From contig CALKJU010000083.1 in the NCBI GenBank assembly GCA_937995535.1, positions 1-64,000 on the forward strand: a stretch of 64,000 nucleotides of DNA. Reading direction: 5' to 3'. Source of the stretch: an uncultured Alphaproteobacteria bacterium (GTDB taxonomy: Bacteria > Pseudomonadota > Alphaproteobacteria > Geminicoccales > Geminicoccaceae). The notes under the pieces are model-generated. The model did not search any database. It was not told the origin of the DNA and saw only the letters and a program-made list of their open reading frames with translations. Made by a program: the position numbers and the translations under genes. Shown here in pieces: positions 1-8,779 of the stretch (position 1 is the stretch's first letter; each line of letters starts with the position of its first letter).

Positions 1-57
1 GACGGCGACCAATCCGGCGACCACGAGGCCGGCCGCCCAGGCGGCGATCTTGAGCAA
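1..57 (-). CDS. N-terminus of an unidentified membrane or exported protein (truncated by window edge)
   Basis: Reading leftward from a TTG at 57-55, the frame stays open to the window edge and gives a hydrophobic 19-residue start (MLKIAAWAAGLVVAGLVAV), which looks like a signal peptide or first membrane helix. A GGAGG at 71-67 lies 9 nt upstream of this TTG. The GTG at 66 directly abuts the GGAGG and is a poorer start. The gene begins only about 30 bp beyond the stop of the phosphodiesterase gene on the same strand, so the two are probably co-transcribed. Too little remains to name the product. Confidence 0.5.
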   Translation of the reverse strand, partial: MLKIAAWAAGLVVAGLVAV

Positions 58-96
58 GCTCAGCACCCTCCAACGCACCCACACACGTCTTGAGAC

Positions 97-2853
97 TTAG
101 TGCAGCCGCCAGCGAACCTTGAGGAAAATCGACACGACGACGAGCACCAGGATGGCCGTCGCCAGCCAGCCGCGCAGCCATGACGGGCCCACCGGCAGGA
201 CCGTCGGCTGCGGCAGGTCGAGCTCGACCGCGGCGACGTCGCCCGGCGCCGGCAGATATCCGGCCGGATTGCCGATGATCGCGTTCCACCATTCGCGCTG
301 CGCAACGGTCCGCACCGGTGCTTCCAGCGGAAGCTCGAGCAGGCGCGTTCCGTCGGAATCGAGCATCGTCAGCGGTGCGTTCGCTGCCGGCCAGACGATG
401 TTCCAGCTGCCCGGCGCGATCTCGCTGGTGGTGCCGAAGCCGCGCCATTCGACCGGCGGCAGGGACCGGCTCTCCGCCGGGATCAACGTCGCCCGCACGG
501 TCTCGCCGGGCGCGGGCATGCGCGCGTCGAAGGCGTTCGACATCCAGGCGAGAACGAGCAGCACCGGGATCGTCGCGATCATCGCCGGCACGAAAGTGAG
601 CGCAAGCTGTTTGCCGGAGAGCGCGAGGTTTCGGCCGAGGATCGGCCATAATTCGCGGAACTCCCCGTCGAACTCCTGCAGCCGCTGCCGGACTCCGACG
701 AGCTCCGCCTTGATGGCGGCGAGCTTCGCCTGCGCCGAGGTGTAGCGATAGACGAGCATCGAAACGAACGCAGCGACCGCGCTCCAGAGGACGACGCGCA
801 GCGCCACGGGGGCCCAGCCGAGCGCCACCTTGTCCACGGCGGAGAGGACCGGGGCCGCCACGTCGAGATAGCCGCGCGAGCCGCGCACCATCGCCGGGTC
901 GACCGCTCCGAGCAGTCCAAGATTCTGCCGGATGAGCTTCGGCATCTCGGTGATCGAGGCGACCGGTTCGGTGAGCGGGAACGAGGTGAACAGGACCCCG
1001 GGCACGGTGCCCGGCGCGATCAGGTGATCGCCGCTCCAGCGCCGGTCATTGTCAACGACGAGCGCTTCGGGCACCCCGCCGAGCGAGGTCTGCCACGAAG
1101 CGCGGTAGCCGGGGGCGTAGCCGATCACCAGGTCCGGGGCGTCGGCCATGTTCGGCCCCCGGTAGATCTCCGCTGCGTCGGCGACCTCGTCGATGACCCG
1201 GGCGCCGGAGTCGGGATCACGGAACTCGAGCAGCTTCTCCGTGATCGCGCGCTTGATCTCCGCGACCTGCTCCGGCCGGACGATCCCCAGCGCCTCGCGG
1301 CCCCGCAGGTTGAGGAACACGCCGTTCAGGCCGATGGCGTAGGCCTGGGTGCGCGGCCAGTTGACGTTGCCGAACAGGCTTTCCGATGGCGGTGCGCCCG
1401 GCTTGAGGCCCATGAAGCCGTTGTCGGCCAGCCAGCGATTGAGGTGCACGCTGCGCCGGTATGGTGCGAAGCCGTGATCGCTGAGGACGATCAGCCGGTC
1501 GTCGGGCTTCAACGCGGCCATCGTCTTGCCGAGGATCCGGTCCGCCTCGCCGTAGACCCAGCGGATCGCCTGCTTGCCGCGCTCGCTGGTCTCCGCGTGC
1601 AGGGGGTGCAACGGGTCGATGCCGCGCCAGAACATGTGCGAGGTGCGGTCGGTCTGCACGAACACGCCGATCAGCAGCCCGCGCTCGTGCCGGGCCAGAG
1701 TGTCGAAGAAGGAGTCCTCGACCTCCCGGAGAATGGTCGCCTCCATGTCGAGCCAGCCGTCGTCGCTGATCAGGTTCTCGTTCAGCGACCAGGTCTCCTC
1801 GGGCATGCCGATGGTGTGGAACAGCCCCAGCCGGGTGGCGAGGTCGGCGGCGAAGCCGTCCGGCGAGGAGATCGGCACGGCCGGGCTGCGTGGGTCGATC
1901 TGGATCGGTGAGACGTACAGGCGCAGATCGGGGAAGGCCTCGACGAGATGCAGACGGACGAGCCCGCGCACGCCCATGAACCCGCCGAAGGTGAAGCGCA
2001 GGGAGACCCAGTCGCTCCACATCCCCTTCGTCAGATCGGTGGTGCTGCCGGCGAGCGTGACGCGCACCGTGCCGCCGCCGGCATCCTCGATGACGATCGG
2101 CAGGGTGAGCGGGGTCGGCTCGGTGCGGAACGGATCGGGCGGGCCCTCGAACACCGTGGTGATGCGCCCGTTGCCGGCCGCGACATGGACCTGCCGGCCG
2201 CCGGTGGTCTCGCCCCCGCTCGCCGCGGCCGTGGTGTAGTAGGTGAACGTGCCCTGGGTGCCGAGCAGGTCGGGCACGCCCATGCCCGAGAGCATCGCAG
2301 TGATCGGATCGGGTGGGTAGGTGACCGGCACGCGCAGGACGCTCGCCGGCTGCCCCTCGCGCTCGGCACCGATCCAGAACGGCGTGCCGATCCGCTTGTT
2401 GATGATCGAGCCGCTGTCGAGCGGCAGCTGGAACCCGAACGCGCGCACGAAGCGCTGCGGTGGCACCACCTCGGCGATCGAGTAGTCAGGCGCGTAGGTC
2501 GCGGGGTTGCGCGCGAGAAAATCGAAGATGCCGTGGGCTCCGGGGTTGAGCCCGGTGGCGAACGAGGCCCAGGCGACCGGCGACTGCGCCGGGTTGGTGG
2601 TCGGCAGTTCCTGGAAGCTCCCCTGCTCCGCGAGCTTGCGGAAGTTGGGCAGCGTGCCGTCGGCCATCCACTGCCGCGCCAGCTTCGGATCCATCCCGTC
2701 AAAGCCGAGCACGATCGTCCGCCCGGCGGCGAGCGCGCCGCCCGCCGCGACCAGAAGCAGGATCAGCGCGGCGAGTGCGCGGCCGGCGACAGCGGCGCCC
2801 CAGGTCACGAGTCGACATCGCAGGAGGTCGGGGCGCGCGGCGTTCTCCATCAT
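97..2853 (-). CDS. Membrane-anchored type I phosphodiesterase / alkaline phosphatase superfamily protein
   Basis: This 918-residue protein carries the phosphodiesterase/nucleotide pyrophosphatase core of the alkaline phosphatase superfamily. A signal-like helix at about residues 22-42 is followed by the metal-binding start VLGFDGMDP, a likely nucleophile region NPAQSPVAW, and downstream metal-site motifs SDHGFAPY and GDHLIAPG. The catalytic part should lie outside the cytoplasmic membrane. The C-terminal third is unusual: membrane helices at about 680-702, 750-771 and 894-913, with a heptad-like stretch (703-745) between the first two. The substrate cannot be told from sequence; nucleotide, phospholipid head-group or glycan phosphate esters are all possible. 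It follows a small YIGPGAG membrane protein 96 bp upstream on the same strand. The N-terminal start is uncertain (two adjacent ATG codons, weak ribosome site). Confidence 0.8.
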   Translation of the reverse strand: MMENAARPDLLRCRLVTWGAAVAGRALAALILLLVAAGGALAAGRTIVLGFDGMDPKLARQWMADGTLPNFRKLAEQGSFQELPTTNPAQSPVAWASFATGLNPGAHGIFDFLARNPATYAPDYSIAEVVPPQRFVRAFGFQLPLDSGSIINKRIGTPFWIGAEREGQPASVLRVPVTYPPDPITAMLSGMGVPDLLGTQGTFTYYTTAAASGGETTGGRQVHVAAGNGRITTVFEGPPDPFRTEPTPLTLPIVIEDAGGGTVRVTLAGSTTDLTKGMWSDWVSLRFTFGGFMGVRGLVRLHLVEAFPDLRLYVSPIQIDPRSPAVPISSPDGFAADLATRLGLFHTIGMPEETWSLNENLISDDGWLDMEATILREVEDSFFDTLARHERGLLIGVFVQTDRTSHMFWRGIDPLHPLHAETSERGKQAIRWVYGEADRILGKTMAALKPDDRLIVLSDHGFAPYRRSVHLNRWLADNGFMGLKPGAPPSESLFGNVNWPRTQAYAIGLNGVFLNLRGREALGIVRPEQVAEIKRAITEKLLEFRDPDSGARVIDEVADAAEIYRGPNMADAPDLVIGYAPGYRASWQTSLGGVPEALVVDNDRRWSGDHLIAPGTVPGVLFTSFPLTEPVASITEMPKLIRQNLGLLGAVDPAMVRGSRGYLDVAAPVLSAVDKVALGWAPVALRVVLWSAVAAFVSMLVYRYTSAQAKLAAIKAELVGVRQRLQEFDGEFRELWPILGRNLALSGKQLALTFVPAMIATIPVLLVLAWMSNAFDARMPAPGETVRATLIPAESRSLPPVEWRGFGTTSEIAPGSWNIVWPAANAPLTMLDSDGTRLLELPLEAPVRTVAQREWWNAIIGNPAGYLPAPGDVAAVELDLPQPTVLPVGPSWLRGWLATAILVLVVVSIFLKVRWRLH

Positions 2854-2949
2854 CCCAATGGCAGCTCGCTCGGTCCGTGACGGGCGCGCGTCAGGCCGAC
2901 CGCATGGCAGCGGTCGGCGAAGCAGACCGTCGCGTGGCCGGAACGGCGG

Positions 2950-3195
2950 TCACGAAGGCTCGGATGGGCTGACCTGGGCGCTCGCCGGCGCAGCCGGACG
3001 GCGCCGGCGACGGAACAGGATGCGGATCGGCCAGAACAGGATCGCGCCGATCGCCAGCGCGATGGCGACGATCACGCCCCACAGGGCGCCCAGCATGGTG
3101 ATTCCGGCACCAGGACCGATGTAGGCCGCTGCCGGCTGAGCGATCAGCACGAGGAGCACGGCGCAGAGCAGGGCCGCAAGCAGCGATCTCGACAT
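2950..3195 (-). CDS. Small YIGPGAG-type membrane protein
   Basis: This is an 81-residue protein with a cleavable signal peptide (cut probably after AAA, near residue 24), then YIGPGAG, a single membrane helix (about 31-55) and a basic, Pro/Ala-rich tail (RRRRR at about 62-66). A GGAGAGGAC sequence precedes the ATG. The YIGPGAG start after signal cleavage is a recurring feature of small uncharacterised proteins. I recall seeing them near alkaline-phosphatase-superfamily proteins, but I cannot check that here. The phosphodiesterase gene lies directly downstream on the same strand, so a role as partner or membrane anchor for that enzyme is reasonable inference. Confidence 0.75.
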   Translation of the reverse strand: MSRSLLAALLCAVLLVLIAQPAAAYIGPGAGITMLGALWGVIVAIALAIGAILFWPIRILFRRRRRPAAPASAQVSPSEPS

Positions 3196-3409
3196 GTCCT
3201 CTCCATCGGCATCGGGCGCCAGCGTTCAGGCGACGGGCAGGATCCGTCGGGGTACGGCCGGAACGGGCAGGTGATAACTCGCACCCGCCCGTTGTCGTCA
3301 AGGGCGGGCGGCGTCCGGGCATCCGCTTTGCCGGCCGACTGTCGCAGCCGGATACGCGTGCCCGGCAGCCTCCGTTCCCGGTGGACAGGCGGGTCACGGC
3401 CCGTTTCCA

Positions 3410-3428
3410 ATGCCCCTGCAAGGGGCAT
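3410..3428 (+). promoter_or_regulatory. Inverted repeat just upstream of the GMC gene ribosome site
   Basis: ATGCCCCT (3410-3417) and AGGGGCAT (3421-3428) form a perfect 8-bp inverted repeat around GCA. The ribosome site GGAGG (3431-3435) and the ATG at 3441 follow directly. It could be an operator or a leader hairpin next to the ribosome site. No known regulator motif is recognised. Confidence 0.4.
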
Positions 3429-3440
3429 GGGGAGGCGCGC

Positions 3441-5054
3441 ATGGCGGCCGTCGGCTACGACTACATCATCGTCGGGGGTGGCTCGGCCGGCTGCGTCCTC
3501 GCCGCGCGCCTCAGCGAGCTCGACGACGCCCGGGTACTGCTGCTCGAGGCAGGGCCGCCCGACACCGACCGCATGATCCACATGCCGGTGGGCTTCTACA
3601 AGATGACCAACGGCCCGCTGACCTGGGGCTACGCCACGGCGCCGGCGGCGTTCGGCGGGCGGCGGATGCTGTTCCCGCAGGGCCGCGTGCTCGGTGGCGG
3701 CAGCTCGATCAACGCCATGGTCTACACCCGCGGTCATGCCAAGGACTACGATGCCTGGGCGGCCGAGGAGGGCTGCGCCGGCTGGGCCTACGCGGACGTG
3801 CTGCCCTACTTCCGCAAGGCCGAGGACAATGAACGGCTGTGCAACACTTGGCATGGGACGGGCGGGCCGCTCGGCGTCTCGGACCTCGTCAGCCCGCACC
3901 CGCTGAGCAAGGTCTTCGTCCGCGCCGCGCAGGAAGCGGGCTTGCCCTACAATTCCGACTTCAACGGCGAGCGGCAGGAAGGCTGCGGCCTCTATCAGGT
4001 GACCCAGCGCGGCGGGCGACGCTGCTCGGCGGCCGTGGGGCATCTGGCGCAGGCGCGCTCGCGGCGCAATCTCACGGTGGTCACCGAGGCGTTCACGACC
4101 CGCCTCATGATCGAAGGCGGCCGGGCGCGCGGCGTGGCGTATGTCCGCGCCGGCCGGTCCTACACCGTCTGTGCCGAAGCCGAGGTGATCGTCGCCGCCG
4201 GGGCGATCGGCTCGCCGCGCCTCCTCCTGCTCTCCGGCATCGGCCCGGCGGATGAACTGGCCGCGGTCGGCGTGCCCGTGGTCCACGACCTGCCGGGCGT
4301 CGGGCGCAACCTGCAGGACCATGTCGATGTCTATGTGATCAGCGAGCTGAGCGGGGCGCACTCCTATGACCGCCATACCCGGCCGCACCGGATGCTCTGG
4401 GCCGGGCTCGAATACAAGCTGTTCGGGTCGGGGCCGGTGACCTCGAACCTCGCCGAGGCCGGCGGTTTCTGGTGGGTCGATCGCGCCCAGGCGCACCCCG
4501 ACATCCAGTTCCATTTCCTCCCCGGCGCCGGGCTCGAGGCCGGGGTGCCGCCGCTCGACGGCTATGGCTGCACGCTCAACTCCTGCCACCTGCGCCCGCG
4601 CTCGCGCGGCTGGGTCAAGCTCCTCAGTGCCGACCCGCGCCAGGCGCCACTGATCGATCCCAACTACTGGGCCGAGCCCTACGATCTCGACTGCTCGATC
4701 AAGGGTTTCGAGCTGGCTCGCGAGATCATGGCCCAGCCGGCCTTCCGTCCGTTCGTCCGCCGCGAGCACCTGCCGGGACCGCAGGCGACCTCGCGCGCCG
4801 ACCTCGAGGCCCATGCGCGGCGCTTCGGCAAGACCGACTACCACCCAGTCGGCACGTGCAAGATGGGGACTGACGAGCTGGCGGTGGTCGACCCACAATG
4901 CCGGGTGCGCGGGATCGACGGGCTGCGCGTCGCCGACAGCTCGATCATGCCGCGCCTGATCAGCTCGAACACCAATGCCGCCTCGATCATGATCGGCGAG
5001 AAGGCGGCCGATCTCGTCAAGGGCAACCGCGCAGCCACCCCGGCCGCCGCGTGA
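3441..5054 (+). CDS. GMC-family FAD oxidoreductase (choline/alcohol dehydrogenase-like)
   Basis: This is a 537-residue flavoenzyme of the glucose-methanol-choline family, expected to oxidise an alcohol to an aldehyde with FAD. Visible are the N-terminal dinucleotide fold VGGGSAG (about 11-17), the second FAD segment GRVLGGGSSINAM, the family signature GAIGSPRLLLLSGIGP, and the catalytic pair near the C-terminus: His of YHPVGTCKMG (about 468) and Asn of SSNTNAAS (about 510-512). The ATG at 3441 is chosen because GGAGG sits 5 nt upstream; an ATG 60 bp earlier in the same frame lacks such a site. No signal peptide is seen, so it is cytoplasmic. It stands alone between divergent and convergent neighbours. 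The substrate is unknown; BetA-like choline dehydrogenase is only one option. Confidence 0.88.
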   Translation: MAAVGYDYIIVGGGSAGCVLAARLSELDDARVLLLEAGPPDTDRMIHMPVGFYKMTNGPLTWGYATAPAAFGGRRMLFPQGRVLGGGSSINAMVYTRGHAKDYDAWAAEEGCAGWAYADVLPYFRKAEDNERLCNTWHGTGGPLGVSDLVSPHPLSKVFVRAAQEAGLPYNSDFNGERQEGCGLYQVTQRGGRRCSAAVGHLAQARSRRNLTVVTEAFTTRLMIEGGRARGVAYVRAGRSYTVCAEAEVIVAAGAIGSPRLLLLSGIGPADELAAVGVPVVHDLPGVGRNLQDHVDVYVISELSGAHSYDRHTRPHRMLWAGLEYKLFGSGPVTSNLAEAGGFWWVDRAQAHPDIQFHFLPGAGLEAGVPPLDGYGCTLNSCHLRPRSRGWVKLLSADPRQAPLIDPNYWAEPYDLDCSIKGFELAREIMAQPAFRPFVRREHLPGPQATSRADLEAHARRFGKTDYHPVGTCKMGTDELAVVDPQCRVRGIDGLRVADSSIMPRLISSNTNAASIMIGEKAADLVKGNRAATPAAA

Positions 5055-5357
5055 GGCAGTCAGGACCCGTGACATCGTGGCTGACGCGCGCCGGACCGGG
5101 CGCAGGCCGCATCGCGCTGCGCACCGCCGGCGCGGGGCTTGTGGCACGGCACGGCCGAACGCCCGGCATCGGAGCTTGTCACGGCGCGCCCGACACCAGC
5201 CGTACGGAGGGCGTAGCGCGGCTACAGCCACGCCTTGACGCTCGACTTCGCGACGCCCAGCCGCTCGGCCCTGAACCCAAGACCCTCGGCGGGCGGCTCA
5301 CCGCCTACCTCGGCGGACGGGGCAGCATCCTCGTGGTCGACTTCGTGCTCTCGGCTC
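5055..5357. other. Non-coding gap with a possible helix-turn-helix gene remnant on the minus strand
   Basis: No intact gene is seen between the converging GMC and permease genes. On the minus strand, about 5279 to 5225 reads GLGFRAERLGVAKSSVKAWL followed by a TAG at 5224-5222. That resembles the C-terminal half of a helix-turn-helix (an LGVskstVkrWL pattern), but no in-frame start precedes it. It may be a decayed regulator or transposase tail, or chance in GC-rich DNA. Confidence 0.3.
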
Positions 5358-6320
5358 TCAGCGGCTCTCGCGGTCGCGGCCGGAGAGCAGCAGGAGACCC
5401 AGGATCAGCGCGCCGAACAGGATGCTGCGCCAGCCGGCCGATGCGTTGACGACCGTGATCAGGGCGGTGATCGTGACCAGCAGTACGGCGCCGGCGACGG
5501 TGCCGAGATAGCTGCCGCGGCCGCCGAGGATCGAGGTCCCGCCGAGCACGACAGCGGCGATCGAGCCCAGGAGATAGGGCTCGCCGATGCCGACATAGCC
5601 CTGCCGGTTCATGCCGAGCAGCAGCAGCCCGCCGAGCCCGGCGCAGAAGCCCGAGATGGCGTAGGCCGCGACCAGGGCGGGGCCGACCGCGACGCCGGCG
5701 AGGCGGCTGGCGCGGTCGTTGGTGCCGATCGCGAACAGCCAGGCACCGAGCACCGTGGCGTGCAGCAGCGCGGTGACCAGGGACCCCAGGACGAGCCAGG
5801 TGACGATCGTCATCGGCCAGCCGAGCAGCTTGCCGTTGCCCAAAAAGACGACCGCCGGATTGTTGACCGAGATGGCGCTGCCGCCGGCGATGAGGATGAG
5901 CGCGCCTTGCAGGATGGTGGCGGTGGCGAGGGTCAGGATCAGCGGATGCACGCGGAGCAGCACGATGCCGAGACCGTTCAGCGTGCCGACCGCGGTGGTG
6001 AGGAGGAGCGTGGCCGCCACGCCGGCGAGCCCGCTCGGATCGCCCGCCGGCGACAGCAGCGGCAGCATCATCGCCGAGAAGGTGATGACGCTCGCCACGG
6101 ACAGGTCGATGCCGGCGGCGATGATGACGAGCGTCTGTCCCGCCGCGACGATCCCCATGACCGCGGCGAGCTCCAGAAGGTAGCGAAGGTGGCCGGCGCT
6201 GGCGAAGCCGGGCTTGAGCACCCCGGCCACGACCCAGAGCAGGGCGACGATCAGGTAGGTGAGGGTGACCCGATGCAGCAGGACACGGCCTACGCTGTGC
6301 GTGCGCAGGGCGGTCGCCAT
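5358..6320 (-). CDS. Ribose-type ABC transporter permease (RbsC family), second of two
   Basis: This 320-residue inner-membrane permease belongs to the BPD_transp_2/RbsC family, with about eight to ten hydrophobic helices. Family landmarks are GIVAAGQTLVIIAAGIDLSVAS and, towards the C-terminus, IAAVVLGGTSILGGRG. The ATG at 6320 overlaps the stop of the preceding permease by one base (TGATG), so translation is probably coupled. The frame stays open further upstream inside the neighbouring genes, but that part does not look like real protein. With the other permease, the two-domain ATPase and the binding protein it forms a complete importer transcribed right to left. The substrate is probably a pentose, a polyol or a related small sugar. 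Confidence 0.9.
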   Translation of the reverse strand: MATALRTHSVGRVLLHRVTLTYLIVALLWVVAGVLKPGFASAGHLRYLLELAAVMGIVAAGQTLVIIAAGIDLSVASVITFSAMMLPLLSPAGDPSGLAGVAATLLLTTAVGTLNGLGIVLLRVHPLILTLATATILQGALILIAGGSAISVNNPAVVFLGNGKLLGWPMTIVTWLVLGSLVTALLHATVLGAWLFAIGTNDRASRLAGVAVGPALVAAYAISGFCAGLGGLLLLGMNRQGYVGIGEPYLLGSIAAVVLGGTSILGGRGSYLGTVAGAVLLVTITALITVVNASAGWRSILFGALILGLLLLSGRDRESR

Positions 6321-7261
6321 CAGCCCGCTCGCAGCAGCCGCACGGCCATCGCCGCGACGATGATCAGCCCCTTGGCGACGTACTGGGCGACCGGTGGAAA
6401 GCCGAGGAAGAACATCACGTTGATCAGGATGACCAGGAGCAGGCTGCCGGCGATCGCGCCGCGCAGCGTGCCTTGCCCGCCGAGGAAGCCGACCCCGCCG
6501 AGGACCGCCGCGGTGATCGAGTCGAGGGTCAGCGGCATGCCGATCACCGGATCGCCGGCACCGGTCTGCGCCGCCACATAGACGCCGGCGAAGCTCGCGA
6601 GCGCGCCGGACAGGGCATAGGTCGCGATCCGAGCCAGTGGCACGTCGACGCCGCTGCGGAAGGCGCCCTGCGGATTGTCGCCGGCGGCGTTGATGGCGTG
6701 GCCCAGAGGCGTCGCCTGCAGCACACGCCACGCGATCAGCAGGAGGATGAGCATCGCCAATGCGGTCGGGCGGTCGCCGGCGAGCGCGTCGGAGAGCCAG
6801 TCCGGCATCGACCCGCCGGGCCGCGGCATGACCAGCAGCGCGGCTCCGGCGATCAGGAACGAGCCGGCCAGCGTGACGATGATCGCCGGCAGCCGCAGCA
6901 AGGCCACGATCGCTCCGGTCGTGGCACCGATCGTGGCGCCGATGGCCACGACCGCGGCGATGCCGAGGCCGGCGGCCGTGGCGGTCTCGCCGACCAGTGT
7001 CGCCGCCAGGACGCAGCCGAGGCTGACCATCGCCCCGATCGAGAGATCGATGCCACCGGCGAGCATGATCAGCGTCTGGGCGAGCGCGACCAGTGCCACC
7101 GGAAACCAGGTCTGGGTGAAGCGCGCCACGCCGGCGATGCTGAGCAGACCCGGATGCAGCCACGCATAGACGACGAGCAGCGCCGCCAGCAGGGTGAACA
7201 GGCTCCACAGCCCGGCGTTGCGCCGCCACAGCAGCCGGAGCTGCAGCTCGAGCCCGCTCAT
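6320..7261 (-). CDS. Ribose-type ABC transporter permease (RbsC family), first of two
   Basis: This is a 313-residue inner-membrane permease with the RbsC landmarks ALAQTLIMLAGGIDLSIGA near residues 58-76 and AAVLGGVGFLGGQGTLRG near residue 250. It starts at 7261 and overlaps the end of the ATPase gene by four bases (ATGA). It is clearly divergent from the second permease, so the importer is probably a heterodimer, as in systems that encode two RbsC-like subunits. It has no signal peptide and is predicted to be fully membrane-embedded. Confidence 0.9.
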   Translation of the reverse strand: MSGLELQLRLLWRRNAGLWSLFTLLAALLVVYAWLHPGLLSIAGVARFTQTWFPVALVALAQTLIMLAGGIDLSIGAMVSLGCVLAATLVGETATAAGLGIAAVVAIGATIGATTGAIVALLRLPAIIVTLAGSFLIAGAALLVMPRPGGSMPDWLSDALAGDRPTALAMLILLLIAWRVLQATPLGHAINAAGDNPQGAFRSGVDVPLARIATYALSGALASFAGVYVAAQTGAGDPVIGMPLTLDSITAAVLGGVGFLGGQGTLRGAIAGSLLLVILINVMFFLGFPPVAQYVAKGLIIVAAMAVRLLRAG

Positions 7262-8748
7262 GCCGCCATGCCCAGCGACGCGCGGACGATCGCCTCCTCC
7301 GACAGCCGCCCGCGGTCGAGCTCGGCGACGATCCGGCCGTCGCGCTGCACGGCGACCCGGTCGCAGAGATGGACCAGCTCGAGGGTGTCGGAGCTGAGCA
7401 GCAGCACCGCCGCGCCGTCGTCGGCCATCCGCCGCAGCCGCGCGTAAATCTCCCGCTTCGTCTCGACGTCCACACCGCGGGTCGGGTCGTTGAGGAGGAG
7501 GACACGGGGGCTCAGTGGCAGCCAGCGGGCGATCGCGATCTTCTGCTGGTTGCCGCCCGAGAGGAGCTGCGCCGCGTCGCGGGGATCGTTGGCCTTGATC
7601 GCGAACTCGCGGATCAGCGAGGCCGCCGTGATGGCCTCCCGCACCCGCCGCCGCAGCCCGTGCGTCGCGAGCCGGCGCAAGGCCGGCAGCACGAGGTTGT
7701 AGCGAATCGGCAGCGGGAGCAGCAGCGCCTCGCGCTTGCGGTCCGCCGGGACGTAAGCGATGCCGGCGTCGGCAGAGCGGCCTGGGGACGCTGCGCGCCG
7801 CGTCCGGCCGTCGACACGGATCTCGCCGCCGCGCAGCGGCAAGTCGCCGTAGAGCGCGCGCAGCGTCTCCTCCTGGCCCTGGCCGAGCAGGCCGCCGAGC
7901 CCGAGCACCTCACCGTAGCGCAGCTCGAGGTCGAGCCCTCGCAGCGACTCGCCGACCAGCCCGTGCGCGGCGAGCGCCAACTTGCCCTCGCCGCCCGTCC
8001 CGCGGGGCGGGAACAGATCGCCAGCCTCGCGGCCGACCATCAGCCGGACCAGCGCCTTGGGATCGCTGCCTTCGAGGCTCTGGTCGGCGGTGACCACGCC
8101 GTCCTTGAGCACCGTCACCCAGTCGCACAGCTCGAGAACCTCGTTGAGGCGGTGCGAGATGTAGAGCACCGCGACACCGGTCGCGCGCAACGCGCGGACC
8201 AACCCGAACAGCGTGCGCACCTCGTGTGCGCTCAAGGACGAGGTCGGCTCGTCGAGGATCAGGACCCGCGGTCGACGCCAGAGCGCCTTGGCGATCTCGA
8301 TGAGCTGTCGCTGGCCGAGCGGGAGCCGCTCGACGGGCAGGTCGAGGGGCACGTCGAGGCCCAGCCGGGCGCAGAGCTGGCCGGCGCCGTGCGCGAGCTG
8401 TCCATAGTCGATGAAGCCGCCGCGCCGCGGCATGGCGCCGAGCGCGATGTTCTCGGCGACCGAGAGGTGCGGGGCGAGGCTCAGCTCCTGTTGGACCACG
8501 GCGATGCCGAGGCGGCGCGCCTCCGCGGGCGTTAGCCCGCGCCGTTCCTGGCCATCGACGAGGATGGCGCCGGCGTCGGGTTGGAGGACGCCGGACAGCA
8601 GGTTGATCAGCGTGCTCTTCCCGGCCCCATTCTCGCCGAGGAGCGCATGGACGCGGCCGGGCCGGATCTCGATGCCGACGCCGCGCAGCACGACATTGTC
8701 GTAGAATCGCTTGCCGACCTCGCGCGTCGCCAGGACGGGTGGCGTCAC
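7258..8748 (-). CDS. Ribose-type ABC transporter ATP-binding protein with two ATPase domains (RbsA family)
   Basis: This is a 496-residue cytoplasmic ATPase with tandem ABC domains. Domain 1 has Walker A GENGAGKST (38-46), a variant signature LPLGQRQ, and Walker B VLILDEPTSSL. Domain 2 has the usual degenerate Walker A region (GLLGQGQEE), an intact LSGGNQQK signature (about 396-403), and an unusual Walker B, LLLNDPTRGVD (N at about 420, D at about 421), where DEP is normal. So the second site probably does not hydrolyse ATP, which fits the asymmetry known for RbsA-type proteins. Translation starts at a GTG (8748). It sits between the binding protein (31 bp upstream) and the first permease (4-base overlap). 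Confidence 0.9.
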   Translation of the reverse strand: MTPPVLATREVGKRFYDNVVLRGVGIEIRPGRVHALLGENGAGKSTLINLLSGVLQPDAGAILVDGQERRGLTPAEARRLGIAVVQQELSLAPHLSVAENIALGAMPRRGGFIDYGQLAHGAGQLCARLGLDVPLDLPVERLPLGQRQLIEIAKALWRRPRVLILDEPTSSLSAHEVRTLFGLVRALRATGVAVLYISHRLNEVLELCDWVTVLKDGVVTADQSLEGSDPKALVRLMVGREAGDLFPPRGTGGEGKLALAAHGLVGESLRGLDLELRYGEVLGLGGLLGQGQEETLRALYGDLPLRGGEIRVDGRTRRAASPGRSADAGIAYVPADRKREALLLPLPIRYNLVLPALRRLATHGLRRRVREAITAASLIREFAIKANDPRDAAQLLSGGNQQKIAIARWLPLSPRVLLLNDPTRGVDVETKREIYARLRRMADDGAAVLLLSSDTLELVHLCDRVAVQRDGRIVAELDRGRLSEEAIVRASLGMAA

Positions 8749-8779
8749 GGCGCCACCCGGCCGTCAGCGATCCGCCGGC

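Noticed and set aside
3144-5231. A 695-codon minus-strand frame opposite the GMC oxidoreductase
   Set aside because: Same antisense artefact; the GMC gene has all motifs and a good ribosome site.
5235-8535. Long plus-strand frames opposite the ribose-type importer genes
   Set aside because: Arg/Asp/Gln-rich translations with no domain; permease and ATPase motifs lie on the minus strand.
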